Position numbers and translations under genes: made by a program
Source of the DNA: CAZAGD01 sp964484485
GTDB taxonomy: Bacteria > Desulfobacterota > SM23-61
NCBI GenBank assembly: GCA_964484485.1
Contig: CAZAGD010000188.1
Coordinates: forward strand, 1-8,136
Length of the DNA stretch: 8,136 nucleotides
Direction of reading: 5' to 3'
Notes under the pieces: model-generated
Database searches by the model: none
Seen by the model: only the letters and a program-made list of their open reading frames with translations
Told to the model about the DNA's origin: nothing
In this document: positions 1 to 5,586 of the stretch, in pieces
How the letters are laid out: each line of letters starts with the position of its first letter
Numbering within the stretch: position 1 is the stretch's first letter

Positions 1-10
1 TCTCGCTCAT
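1..10 (-). CDS. Probable HicA toxin, first codons only (runs off left edge)
   Basis: On the minus strand the hicB stop codon TGA shares its last base with an ATG (TGATG, positions 12-8), and the next codons read Met-Ser-Glu before the window ends. Short HicB antitoxins of this type are commonly followed by hicA, a gene of roughly 60-80 codons for a double-stranded-RNA-binding-fold mRNA interferase, with overlapping stop and start as here. Only three codons are visible, so the identity rests on position and the overlap, not on protein sequence. The overlap would couple toxin translation to antitoxin translation. Any other gene in this position would look the same from three codons. Confidence 0.4.
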
Positions 11-210
11 CAAACCGTAACTTCTATCATCCTGGATGGATCGTAAGATCGCTTAGATTCCATTACTTCAAACCAACCATCAATAGCTTCCTTTATGTTT
101 GTGATCGCTTCTTCATATGTCTTCCCTTGAGAAAGACACCCTGGGAGCGCAGGGACTTCGGCTACAAAATAGCCCGCTTCATCTTTTTCGATTATTATAC
201 GCAATTTCAT
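10..210 (-). CDS. hicB: HicB-family antitoxin, short form (66 aa)
   Basis: The 66-residue protein has the HicB-like fold signature: an N-terminal strand rich in Ile/Val (residues 2-7), then DEAGYFVAEVPALPGCLSQG (residues 10-29), then an amphipathic helix starting TYEEAITNIKEAIDGWFE. The GYFVAEVPALPGC and G-K-T-x-E-E-A pattern is characteristic of the family. It lacks a C-terminal ribbon-helix-helix or HTH DNA-binding domain, as is usual for the short form, so any autoregulation would need another element. In known systems HicB binds and blocks the HicA mRNA interferase. The start is the ATG at 210-208, preceded by AGGAG at 220-216 with a 5-base spacer. The stop overlaps the start of the presumed hicA. 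Such orphan-length HicB proteins also occur without a toxin, so the pair should be checked outside the window. Confidence 0.85.
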   Translation of the reverse strand: MKLRIIIEKDEAGYFVAEVPALPGCLSQGKTYEEAITNIKEAIDGWFEVMESKRSYDPSRMIEVTV

Positions 211-264
211 ATAATCTCCTTTTTGAAGGAAGAGTTACCCGAAGTTTTCTTTCAAAAATAAAGC

Positions 265-279
265 AGGACAAAACGTCCT
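265..279 (-). terminator. Small hairpin followed by T-rich run in the hicB leader
   Basis: Five bases (AGGAC) pair with GTCCT around a 5-base loop. On the minus strand the hairpin is followed by GCTTTATTTTTG. That is the outline of a weak intrinsic terminator or attenuator between the candidate promoter at 374-402 and hicB. The stem is short, so a functional role is doubtful. It could equally be the end of an older upstream transcript. Confidence 0.2.
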
Positions 280-373
280 TGAGTTATTTCCCTATAATTT
301 TAATCTTTCGGGGACTTTCTTTCATAATTTTAGAATGGTTTTGATTTTACCCTTATTATTCGATTTTTAATTA

Positions 374-402
374 AATTTATCATAGCCTTAAAAACCTGTC
401 AA
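374..402 (-). promoter_or_regulatory. Possible sigma-70-type promoter for hicB
   Basis: Reading the minus strand there is a perfect TTGACA (402-397), a 17-base spacer, and TAAATT (379-374) as a 4/6 match to the -10 box. Transcription would begin near 367 and leave a leader of about 155 bases before hicB. The surrounding DNA is very AT-rich, which makes chance matches common, so this is only a candidate. Confidence 0.4.
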
Positions 403-408
403 AAAAGT

Positions 409-564
409 TTAAGCAATTATAGGAAAGGGGATCAGATCTTTATTTTTGACAACCGAATCTAATTTTTTTAATGCGACCCATTTATCAGAACATTTTTTGT
501 GCTCCGAAAGTGTAAAGGTTTCATGCTGCGGTCGTAAATCTCTGTTCATGGTATAAAGGTTCAT
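409..564 (-). CDS. Doubtful small ORF (51 aa), unrecognised
   Basis: An open frame of 51 codons runs from ATG at 564-562 to TAA at 411-409, with GGAGG at 579-575 upstream (10-base spacer). A second in-frame ATG lies at 549. The product is hydrophilic and Lys-rich, with a stretch LRPQHETFTLSEHKKCSDKW; I do not recognise it and see no signal peptide or membrane segment. A different frame just upstream (664-524) is also open for 47 codons and reads like protein (for example TWLVDNHKDYAEMERVLRRI) before meeting TGA at 523-521. The two together could be one gene broken by a frameshift. The 3' end of this ORF overlaps a repeat-like motif at 427-451, which lowers the chance that it is a real gene. 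Confidence 0.22.
   Translation of the reverse strand: MNLYTMNRDLRPQHETFTLSEHKKCSDKWVALKKLDSVVKNKDLIPFPIIA
427..451 (+). repeat. Possible mobile-repeat-like motif (GGGATCAGATCT plus TTTTTGACA)
   Basis: The plus strand reads GGGGATCAGATCTT followed by TATTTTTGACA, with an AGATCT palindrome at 434-439. It recalls, from memory, GGGGTCAG-(A/G)-TCT...TTTGACA sequences seen near REP-associated or IS200-type elements in many bacterial genomes. No transposase is visible here and only one copy is seen, so the assignment is a similarity impression and not a demonstrated element. Confidence 0.25.
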
Positions 565-712
565 ATTCTTTTATCCTCCGCAAAACCCGTTCCATTTCCG
601 CATAATCCTTATGATTATCAACAAGCCAAGTAAGAAGTAAATATCTGCTCTGCCCCCAATATGGCTATATCTCACATAAAAGTGCGAGATGTGGGCGGCG
701 AATCCTATTCCG

Positions 713-770
713 TTCCACTTCGTAGGTGGAAAATAAGCGGGCGGTGGCTTGTTCCACCTACGAGGTGGAA
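713..770. repeat. Inverted pair of 19-bp hairpin repeats
   Basis: The first unit, TTCCACTTCGTAGGTGGAA (713-731), and the second, TTCCACCTACGAGGTGGAA (752-770), are reverse complements of one another with one mismatch. The second is itself a hairpin of 8 bp with a 3-base loop; the first has a 6-bp stem. The whole 58-base block can therefore fold either as two small hairpins or as one long stem with a 20-base loop. It lies about 20 bases before the -35 region of the ClpX-like gene. Its compact palindromic form is typical of dispersed non-coding repeats, though a regulatory role is possible. Confidence 0.75.
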
Positions 771-791
771 ATGGGGGGAGGATTTTAAAGG

Positions 792-820
792 TGGCAGGAT
801 TGGGGAATAAGTATTATAAT
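792..820 (+). promoter_or_regulatory. Candidate promoter for the ClpX-like/DnaJ unit
   Basis: A perfect -10 box TATAAT lies at 815-820. At the expected 17-base distance the -35 position holds TGGCAG (792-797), a poor match to TTGACA. Transcription would start near 827 and give a leader of about 27 bases before the ATG at 854. The poor -35 suggests a weak promoter, one assisted by an activator, or use of another sigma factor. No heat-shock (CIRCE) operator is visible upstream. Confidence 0.5.
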
Positions 821-853
821 ATAAATGAATAGTTTTTGAGGGGGTTGCGAAAG

Positions 854-2614
854 ATGGGAAAAAATTTTGATGCCCAGGACATAGATATTAAGGAAATCCA
901 GAAAGATTTAAGCGATTACCTGGCTAAAAAGTATGGGCGCAGGGTGCAGTTTGCCGGTTTTGGGCCAATTCCAGAACCTGCAGGCGAAAAGATTGAAGAA
1001 GGCGAGAAGGAAAAAGGCGCTGAGCCCTTAAGCATTAACTTTGATATGAAGCCAGAAGAACTTAAATCTTACTTGGATGAATATTTGGTAAAGCAGGAAG
1101 AGGCCAAGGAAGTTTTAGCCACGAAGATTTGCACCCATTTTAACCGCATCAAAATGTTCGCCAATAAAAAGAATAAGCAACATGAGGCAGTGGGGGAGAT
1201 AAAAAACAACATAATCATGATTGGTCCCACCGGGGTGGGGAAAACTTTTTTAGTTAAACTAATCGCTAAAAAGATCGGCGTGCCTTTTGTGAAAGGGGAT
1301 GCGACCAAGTTTAGCGAAACTGGTTATGTAGGAGGAGATGTGGAGGATTTAGTGCGCGATCTGGTCTATGAGGCCAAAGGGAATATTGAGCTGGCGCAAT
1401 ATGGAATTATTTATTTAGATGAGGTGGATAAAATTGCAGCAACTCCCAATTTAATTGGACCGGATGTTTCTCGTTCGGGAGTACAACGTGCCTTGCTCAA
1501 GCCCATGGAAGAAACTGAAGTGGAATTAAAAGTTCCCCATGATCCAGTTTCGCAAATGGAAGCCCTCTTGGAATTTCAAAAGACGGGCAAAAGAGAAAAG
1601 AAAAAAATTAACACGAAGCATATCCTTTTCATCATGAGCGGAGCCTTTAATGGCTTAGAAGAAATCATTAAGAAAAGACTTAATCGCCAAGGAATCGGTT
1701 TTGGCGCGGAGATCAAGTCCAAAGAAGAAAAAATTGAATATCTGAAACAGGTAAAAGCAGAAGACCTGATTGAATATGGGTTTGAGTCAGAGTTCATTGG
1801 CCGGCTGCCGGTCATTACAGTTTTTGAGCACCTGGAAGTAGAAGACCTTTATAAAATTTTGAAAAATCCCAAGAGCCCGATCATTATCAGTAAAAAAAGG
1901 GATTTCAAAGCTTATGGCATTGACTTACAATTTGAAGATGCGGCCTTAAGGCGGATTGCCGAAAAAGCTTATCAAGAGAGAACGGGAGCCCGAGGCTTGG
2001 TCAGTGCTGTTGAGCGAGTGCTCTTGAAGTTTGAGCATATCCTTCCTTCCACGAACATCCGCCGCTTAGTAGTCACGCGGGCCATGGTCGATGACCCTGT
2101 GGGGGAACTTCATAAAATTTTGGAGAATCCTGATGACCCAGAAAGAGAAGGGCTCTTCCAGAAGCTCCTCCAAGAAGAAGAGGATATGGTAGAAAAATCT
2201 ATGCGCAAGAAATTAGTGGAGTTTCAAAACCGCTATGGTTTAAGTTTTTCTGACCGACGCATTAAGCTCATAACCAAGCGGACAGTAGAGATGCGCACCG
2301 ATGTAGAATCAGTGGTGGAGGAGGTGCTGGCGATCCAGCAAGCCGTAAAAGAATTTGAGAGGACCTTTTCTCATCGGAATGAAGTGCATATTCATTTTAG
2401 CGAAGAAGCTATTGATGAATTGGTAGAAAAAATATGGCTGGAAGCTATTGATCCTAAAGATTATCTGCGGCAGGCTTTCCAGAATTATGAGCACGGCTTA
2501 AAATTAATCAAAGAAAAGACGGGCCGCCAAGAGTTTTTGATCTCTGCTGAGGGAATGGCCAATCCGGATATTTTCTTGAACAGGCTAATTCGCGAGACTT
2601 ATAGGGGCGAGTAA
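854..2614 (+). CDS. ClpX-like AAA+ unfoldase without zinc domain, with long C-terminal extension (586 aa)
   Basis: This is a cytosolic AAA+ ATPase whose residues about 65-415 align in order with the ClpX core. Visible motifs: Walker A GPTGVGKT (124-131), pore-loop GYVGGD (157-162), Walker B YLDEVDK with D189/E190, sensor-1 region HILFIMSGAF, an IGF tripeptide (281-283) in QGIGFGAE, arginine finger R317 in EFIGRLP, and sensor-2 TGARGL with R380. The IGF tripeptide is where ClpX docks ClpP, so partnership with a ClpP-type peptidase is plausible. Three things differ from ClpX: there is no N-terminal C4 zinc-binding domain, the RKH-loop region is replaced by a longer Lys-rich segment (VPHDPVSQ to TGKREKKK), and about 170 extra residues follow the core (416-586). 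I chose ATG 854, preceded by GAGGGG at 838-843. A TTG at 836 would add six residues but has no ribosome binding site. The stop lies 2 bases before the dnaJ-like gene. The family is confident; substrate and partners are unknown. Confidence 0.9.
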   Translation: MGKNFDAQDIDIKEIQKDLSDYLAKKYGRRVQFAGFGPIPEPAGEKIEEGEKEKGAEPLSINFDMKPEELKSYLDEYLVKQEEAKEVLATKICTHFNRIKMFANKKNKQHEAVGEIKNNIIMIGPTGVGKTFLVKLIAKKIGVPFVKGDATKFSETGYVGGDVEDLVRDLVYEAKGNIELAQYGIIYLDEVDKIAATPNLIGPDVSRSGVQRALLKPMEETEVELKVPHDPVSQMEALLEFQKTGKREKKKINTKHILFIMSGAFNGLEEIIKKRLNRQGIGFGAEIKSKEEKIEYLKQVKAEDLIEYGFESEFIGRLPVITVFEHLEVEDLYKILKNPKSPIIISKKRDFKAYGIDLQFEDAALRRIAEKAYQERTGARGLVSAVERVLLKFEHILPSTNIRRLVVTRAMVDDPVGELHKILENPDDPEREGLFQKLLQEEEDMVEKSMRKKLVEFQNRYGLSFSDRRIKLITKRTVEMRTDVESVVEEVLAIQQAVKEFERTFSHRNEVHIHFSEEAIDELVEKIWLEAIDPKDYLRQAFQNYEHGLKLIKEKTGRQEFLISAEGMANPDIFLNRLIRETYRGE

Positions 2615-2616
2615 AA

Positions 2617-3591
2617 ATGGCTAAAAAGGACTATTACGAGATATTAGGAGTGAAAAAAAATGCCTCCGAAGAGGAGATCAAGAAGGCTTATCGTAAGCTG
2701 GCGCTGAAATATCATCCAGATAGAAATCCGGGCAATAAGCAAGCAGAAGAGCGTTTTAAAGAAATTAACGAAGCCTATGCCGTGCTCAGCGATAAGGAAA
2801 AAAGGCGGCAGTACGATCAGTTTGGTCCCGCCGGATTTAGTCAGCGCTTCTCTCAGGAAGATATTTTCCGGGGATTCGATATCAGCGATCTCTTTAAAGA
2901 TTTGGGATTTTCTACTGGCGATGTCTTTAGCCGCATTTTTGGAGGAGGAACCCGCGGGGCTAAGATCAGGTTTGGAGGTTTTGAGGATCTTTTTGGGCAG
3001 AGAGGCACCCAAACCTATGATTATGGAGATATTTTTACAGGCGGTTATCAGCGCCCCGAAACGATGGGGCAAAAAGGCCAAGATATGGAGTATGAGCTTA
3101 ATCTTTCCTTCCAGGAAGCTGCTTTTGGCGGAGAGAAAAAGATAAAATTCTCCAAAGGTGACCGAGTACAAGAAATAACGGTTAAAATTCCGGCTGGAAT
3201 TGAAAGTGGCAAAAAATTACGCCTGGCCGGGAAAGGGATGCCGGGAATTGGTAATGCGCCTCCGGGTGATCTTTATCTAAAAGTAAACGTGACTGAGCAT
3301 CCTATTTTCAAGAGGGAAGGAAGCGATATAGTTGTTGATAAAGAGATAAAACTTACCGATGCCCTTTTAGGTACAACCATCGAAGTTCCCACCCTTGATG
3401 GAGTAAAATACGTTAAAGTCCCCCCTGGAACGCAGAGTCACAGCCGGATTCGCCTGAAAGGGTTTGGCATTCCTCATTTTCAGGGAAGCGGCCGGGGGGA
3501 TGAATATGTCCGGCTCATCGTTAAGTACCCCAAAAACCTCACCGAAAAGCAAAAGAGACTCATTGAAGAGCTAAAAAAAGAAGGCCTATAA
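2617..3591 (+). CDS. Class II DnaJ/CbpA-type co-chaperone, no zinc finger (324 aa)
   Basis: The protein has a canonical J-domain at residues 4-69, including KYHPDRN with the HPD triad at 33-35 that stimulates Hsp70 (DnaK) ATPase. A long Gly/Phe-rich linker follows (about 70-152, with repeated DLF, DIF and IFGG segments). Two peptide-binding beta-domains come next (CTD-I from about 155, CTD-II from about 232 to 315), containing PAGIESGKKLRLAGKGMPG and VPPGTQSHSRIRLKGFGIP. There is no CxxCxGxG zinc region, and I see no cysteine in the whole protein, so it is a CbpA-type (class II) J-protein and not classical DnaJ. The start ATG follows AGGGG at 2603-2607 (9-base spacer), inside the end of the previous gene, so the two are almost certainly co-transcribed. 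No DnaK or GrpE is adjacent. It probably delivers or holds clients for DnaK, and perhaps for the neighbouring unfoldase. Confidence 0.95.
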   Translation: MAKKDYYEILGVKKNASEEEIKKAYRKLALKYHPDRNPGNKQAEERFKEINEAYAVLSDKEKRRQYDQFGPAGFSQRFSQEDIFRGFDISDLFKDLGFSTGDVFSRIFGGGTRGAKIRFGGFEDLFGQRGTQTYDYGDIFTGGYQRPETMGQKGQDMEYELNLSFQEAAFGGEKKIKFSKGDRVQEITVKIPAGIESGKKLRLAGKGMPGIGNAPPGDLYLKVNVTEHPIFKREGSDIVVDKEIKLTDALLGTTIEVPTLDGVKYVKVPPGTQSHSRIRLKGFGIPHFQGSGRGDEYVRLIVKYPKNLTEKQKRLIEELKKEGL

Positions 3592-3605
3592 CTAACCCTT
3601 AGTCT

Positions 3606-3715
3606 GTAAGGCAAAACTGGATGGTGGTTGACTCGAATTTTATAACTCCCCCTCTTAATAAGAGGAAGAAAAGGAGGTGTTAATTTAAGAAGGTGTTGGG
3701 GGGTTAGAGCCTTAC
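3606..3715. repeat. Nested palindromic repeat block downstream of dnaJ-like gene
   Basis: Outer arms GTAAGGC (3606-3612) and GCCTTAC (3709-3715) are exact inverted copies. Inside lies CCTCTTAATAAGAGG (3651-3665), a 6-bp stem with a 3-base loop. It is flanked by TAACTCCCC (3642 onward) and by GGAGGTGTTA (3673-3682), which is imperfectly complementary to it. No T-run follows the hairpin on the plus strand (AAGAAAAGG comes next), so it is a poor terminator. The nested inverted arms and the purine/pyrimidine-rich centre resemble a small non-coding palindromic element. Only one copy is in the window, so its dispersal cannot be shown here. Confidence 0.55.
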
Positions 3716-3730
3716 GTCACGAATTATATT

Positions 3731-3881
3731 TAGCAAGCGACAAGCCCTTAGAATAGAGATCAAATTTGGCAAGGGTCAAGCCCTTACCCTACGAGACTTT
3801 GTAATAAATTTTTATTAACCTTTGGAGGGCAAGCCCTTGGGGCTGGCCGTTTTTCGGCAAGGGATGAACCCTTGCCCTACG
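3731..3881. repeat. Cluster of GGCAAGGG...CCCTTGCCCTACG hairpin repeats
   Basis: Two 26-base units, 3768-3793 and 3856-3881, match at 21 of 26 positions and both end in CCCTACG. The second forms a perfect 8-bp stem (GGCAAGGG with CCCTTGCC, 5-base loop); the first has the same stem with one mismatch. Shorter related pieces sit at 3735-3750 (GCAAGCGACAAGCCCTTA) and 3825-3842 (around GGGCAAGCCCTTGGGG). A further related segment, GTAGGGGCTTGCCTC, is at 5506-5520. Four or more partial copies so close together indicate a genome-dispersed short palindromic repeat. No ORF or transposase is associated with them. Confidence 0.75.
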
Positions 3882-4098
3882 CCATACCTCGCTGCCTAAT
3901 GCCTCATGTAAAACCTTATATAAAAATGGCTACATGCATCAGAAGTTATTATTTCCGAATTTGCCGCCTAAAAAAATAAAATTTTCACTCCTCAGTAAGG
4001 CATTACCTTGCTCTTCATTTTTTCATGGACATTTTCAATTAATATTTCTTAAAATTCAAAGGATACTGCGCATAATAGGGCAAAAAAGGAAAAAATTC

Positions 4099-4201
4099 TG
4101 GAATATTGGAATACTGGAATACTGGGAAATGGGGCATTGGAATAGGGGAATATTGGAATGATGGAATAATGGAATACTGGAATAAGGGAAAGATAGAATA
4201 A
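4099..4201 (+). repeat. Period-8 tandem array, consensus TGGAATAY (13 units)
   Basis: Thirteen consecutive units can be read: three near-perfect copies at 4099-4122 (TGGAATAT, TGGAATAC, TGGAATAC), two degenerate ones (4123-4137, one of only 7 bases), then TGGAATAG, GGGAATAT, TGGAATGA, TGGAATAA, TGGAATAC, TGGAATAA, GGGAAAGA and TAGAATAA to 4201. All but one are exactly 8 bases, so the register is kept over the 103 bases. The period is not a multiple of three and the array lies in gene-free DNA, so it is not protein-coding. It ends 85 bases before the acyl-CoA dehydrogenase start. Confidence 0.85.
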
Positions 4202-4286
4202 TGATTATTAAAGGGTTGAAAAATAATATTCTCAGTGGTTTCTATTTTCCCTGGGGCATTTCCATAATTCAGAAAGGAGAATAGCT

Positions 4287-5444
4287 ATGCAGTATGCACT
4301 GACGGAAGAACAAAATTTGCTGCGCGAGATGGTCCGGAAATTGGCTAAAGAAAAAGTAGAACCTGGGGCAGCAGCCCGTGATCAAAAAGGGGAATTTAGC
4401 TGGGAGATGGTGGATTTGTTGCGGGCCAATGGGCTTATGGGAGTTGATTTCCCTGAGGAATTTGGAGGTAGTGGGGCGGGATTGCTTTCATTAATCATAG
4501 TTACCGAAGAATTATCGAAAGTAGATGCCTCGGTTGGTATTTTGCCTGTAGCGCAAGAATTGGGAAGTTTACCAATTCTTTTGGCGGCTAATGCCGAGCA
4601 AAAGAAAAAATACTTGCCGGCCTTATCTTCTGGTGAAAGACTAGCTGCTTTTGCTTTGACGGAAGCGAGTGGGGGGTCAGACGTAGCCTCTTTTAGATGC
4701 AAAGCTATCCGGCAAGGAGATTTTTATATCTTAAATGGGAGCAAAACTTTCATCACCAATGGGGGGGTGGCCGATATCGTTACAGTTTACGCCCTTTCTG
4801 ATCCGGCTAAAGGAGGACATAAAGGAGCGAGCGTTTTTATTGTGGAAAAAGGGACGAAAGGTTTTTCTGTAGGCAAACACGAGGATAAATTGGGCATACG
4901 TTCTTCAGATACCGTGGAATTAATCTTTGAAGATTGTGCAGTGCCTGCTGAAAATCTTCTGGGCCAGGAAGGTTTAGGATTCGCCATCATGATGAAAACC
5001 TTGGATTTCAGCCGGCCAGCGGTAGGAGCGCAAGCCTTAGGAATTGCTACCGGCGCCTTTGAATATGCCCTAAATTATGCAAAAGAACGGATCGCTTTTG
5101 GTAAACCGATTATTACTCATCAAGGAATTTCTTTTAAATTAGCCGATATGGCCATGAAGATAGAAGCCGCTCGTCAGCTTTTATATAAAACGGCGGCAGT
5201 TCTCCAGGAGCTTCCTAAAGATATGTCTCGTCTTTCTCCCGAAATTATTCGCCTTTCTTCTATGTCCAAATGCTTCTGCTCTGATGTAGCCATGTGGGTA
5301 ACCGTGGAGGCGGTACAAGTTTTGGGAGGATACGGATATATAAAAGAATATCCTGTAGAACGATTTATGCGCGACGCTAAAATTACGCAGATCTATGAAG
5401 GAACGAATGAAATTCAGCGGGTAGTAATTGCTTCCACTCTTTAA
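4287..5444 (+). CDS. Acyl-CoA dehydrogenase (385 aa)
   Basis: This is a full-length flavoprotein of the acyl-CoA dehydrogenase family, which oxidises an acyl-CoA to the trans-2-enoyl-CoA and passes electrons to ETF. The N-terminal helical domain is residues 1 to about 115. The middle beta-domain carries the FAD/substrate motif ALTEASGGSD (123-132) and NGSKTFITNGG (150-160). The C-terminal helical domain carries QVLGGYGY (344-351) and YEGTNEIQ, whose E371 is at the catalytic-base position of short- and medium-chain enzymes. The length is typical. The ATG is preceded by AAGGAG at 4274-4279 (7-base spacer). A weak possible promoter lies at 4216-4246 (TTGAAA, 19 bases, TCTATT). It stands alone on this strand, with repeats upstream and a convergent operon downstream. 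No etfAB, thiolase or CoA ligase is visible, so chain length and pathway (beta-oxidation, amino-acid or aromatic degradation) cannot be assigned. Confidence 0.95.
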   Translation: MQYALTEEQNLLREMVRKLAKEKVEPGAAARDQKGEFSWEMVDLLRANGLMGVDFPEEFGGSGAGLLSLIIVTEELSKVDASVGILPVAQELGSLPILLAANAEQKKKYLPALSSGERLAAFALTEASGGSDVASFRCKAIRQGDFYILNGSKTFITNGGVADIVTVYALSDPAKGGHKGASVFIVEKGTKGFSVGKHEDKLGIRSSDTVELIFEDCAVPAENLLGQEGLGFAIMMKTLDFSRPAVGAQALGIATGAFEYALNYAKERIAFGKPIITHQGISFKLADMAMKIEAARQLLYKTAAVLQELPKDMSRLSPEIIRLSSMSKCFCSDVAMWVTVEAVQVLGGYGYIKEYPVERFMRDAKITQIYEGTNEIQRVVIASTL

Positions 5445-5525
5445 TCTTCCCAGTCCCCCAGGAGGATGGGTCATAATTAACAAATAGCAAAATTTGCTGA
5501 AGGGTGTAGGGGCTTGCCTCCGGCG

Positions 5526-5586
5526 CTTTCTCCCCATGGCGACACGGTCTCCAGGGGAGAGGAAAGATAATTATTTTATTTTTGAC
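5526..5586 (+). terminator. Possible terminator between convergent genes
   Basis: CTTTCTCCCC (5526-5535) pairs with GGGGAGAGGAAAG (5554-5566) with a 3-base bulge, and within the loop TGG can pair with CCA. The plus strand then runs into an AT-rich stretch ending TTATTTTATTTTT (5571-5583), which overlaps the end of the NUDIX gene. The T-rich part begins several bases after the stem, so this is an imperfect intrinsic terminator. It would stop acyl-CoA dehydrogenase transcripts. A second small palindrome, AGCAAAATTTGCT, sits at 5486-5498. Confidence 0.4.

Noticed and set aside
117..344. Plus-strand open frame of 75 codons over hicB
   Set aside because: It is antisense to the hicB coding sequence and then runs through AT-rich leader DNA; no ribosome binding site.
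792..806. Sigma-54 (-24/-12) promoter at TGGCAG
   Set aside because: The GC expected at the -12 position is GA, so the consensus fails.
836..853. TTG start for the ClpX-like gene
   Set aside because: No Shine-Dalgarno precedes it, whereas GAGGGG lies upstream of the ATG at 854.
2644..3171. Minus-strand open frame of 175 codons opposite the dnaJ-like gene
   Set aside because: It lies entirely antisense to a confidently identified gene and its product shows no domain features.
3651..3665. Intrinsic terminator after the dnaJ-like gene
   Set aside because: The hairpin is followed by AAGAAAAGG with no T-run on the plus strand.
3934..4161. Plus-strand open frame of 75 codons in the repeat region
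   Set aside because: Its 3' part is read through the period-8 array (WNIGILEYWEMGHW-type text), it has no ribosome binding site, and it resembles no family.
4099..4201. CRISPR-like array
   Set aside because: Units are 8 bases and contiguous with no spacers; no cas genes are present.
5181..5537. Minus-strand open frame of 118 codons overlapping the acyl-CoA dehydrogenase 3' end
   Set aside because: Most of it is antisense to conserved ACAD codons including the catalytic region, and it has no recognisable motif.
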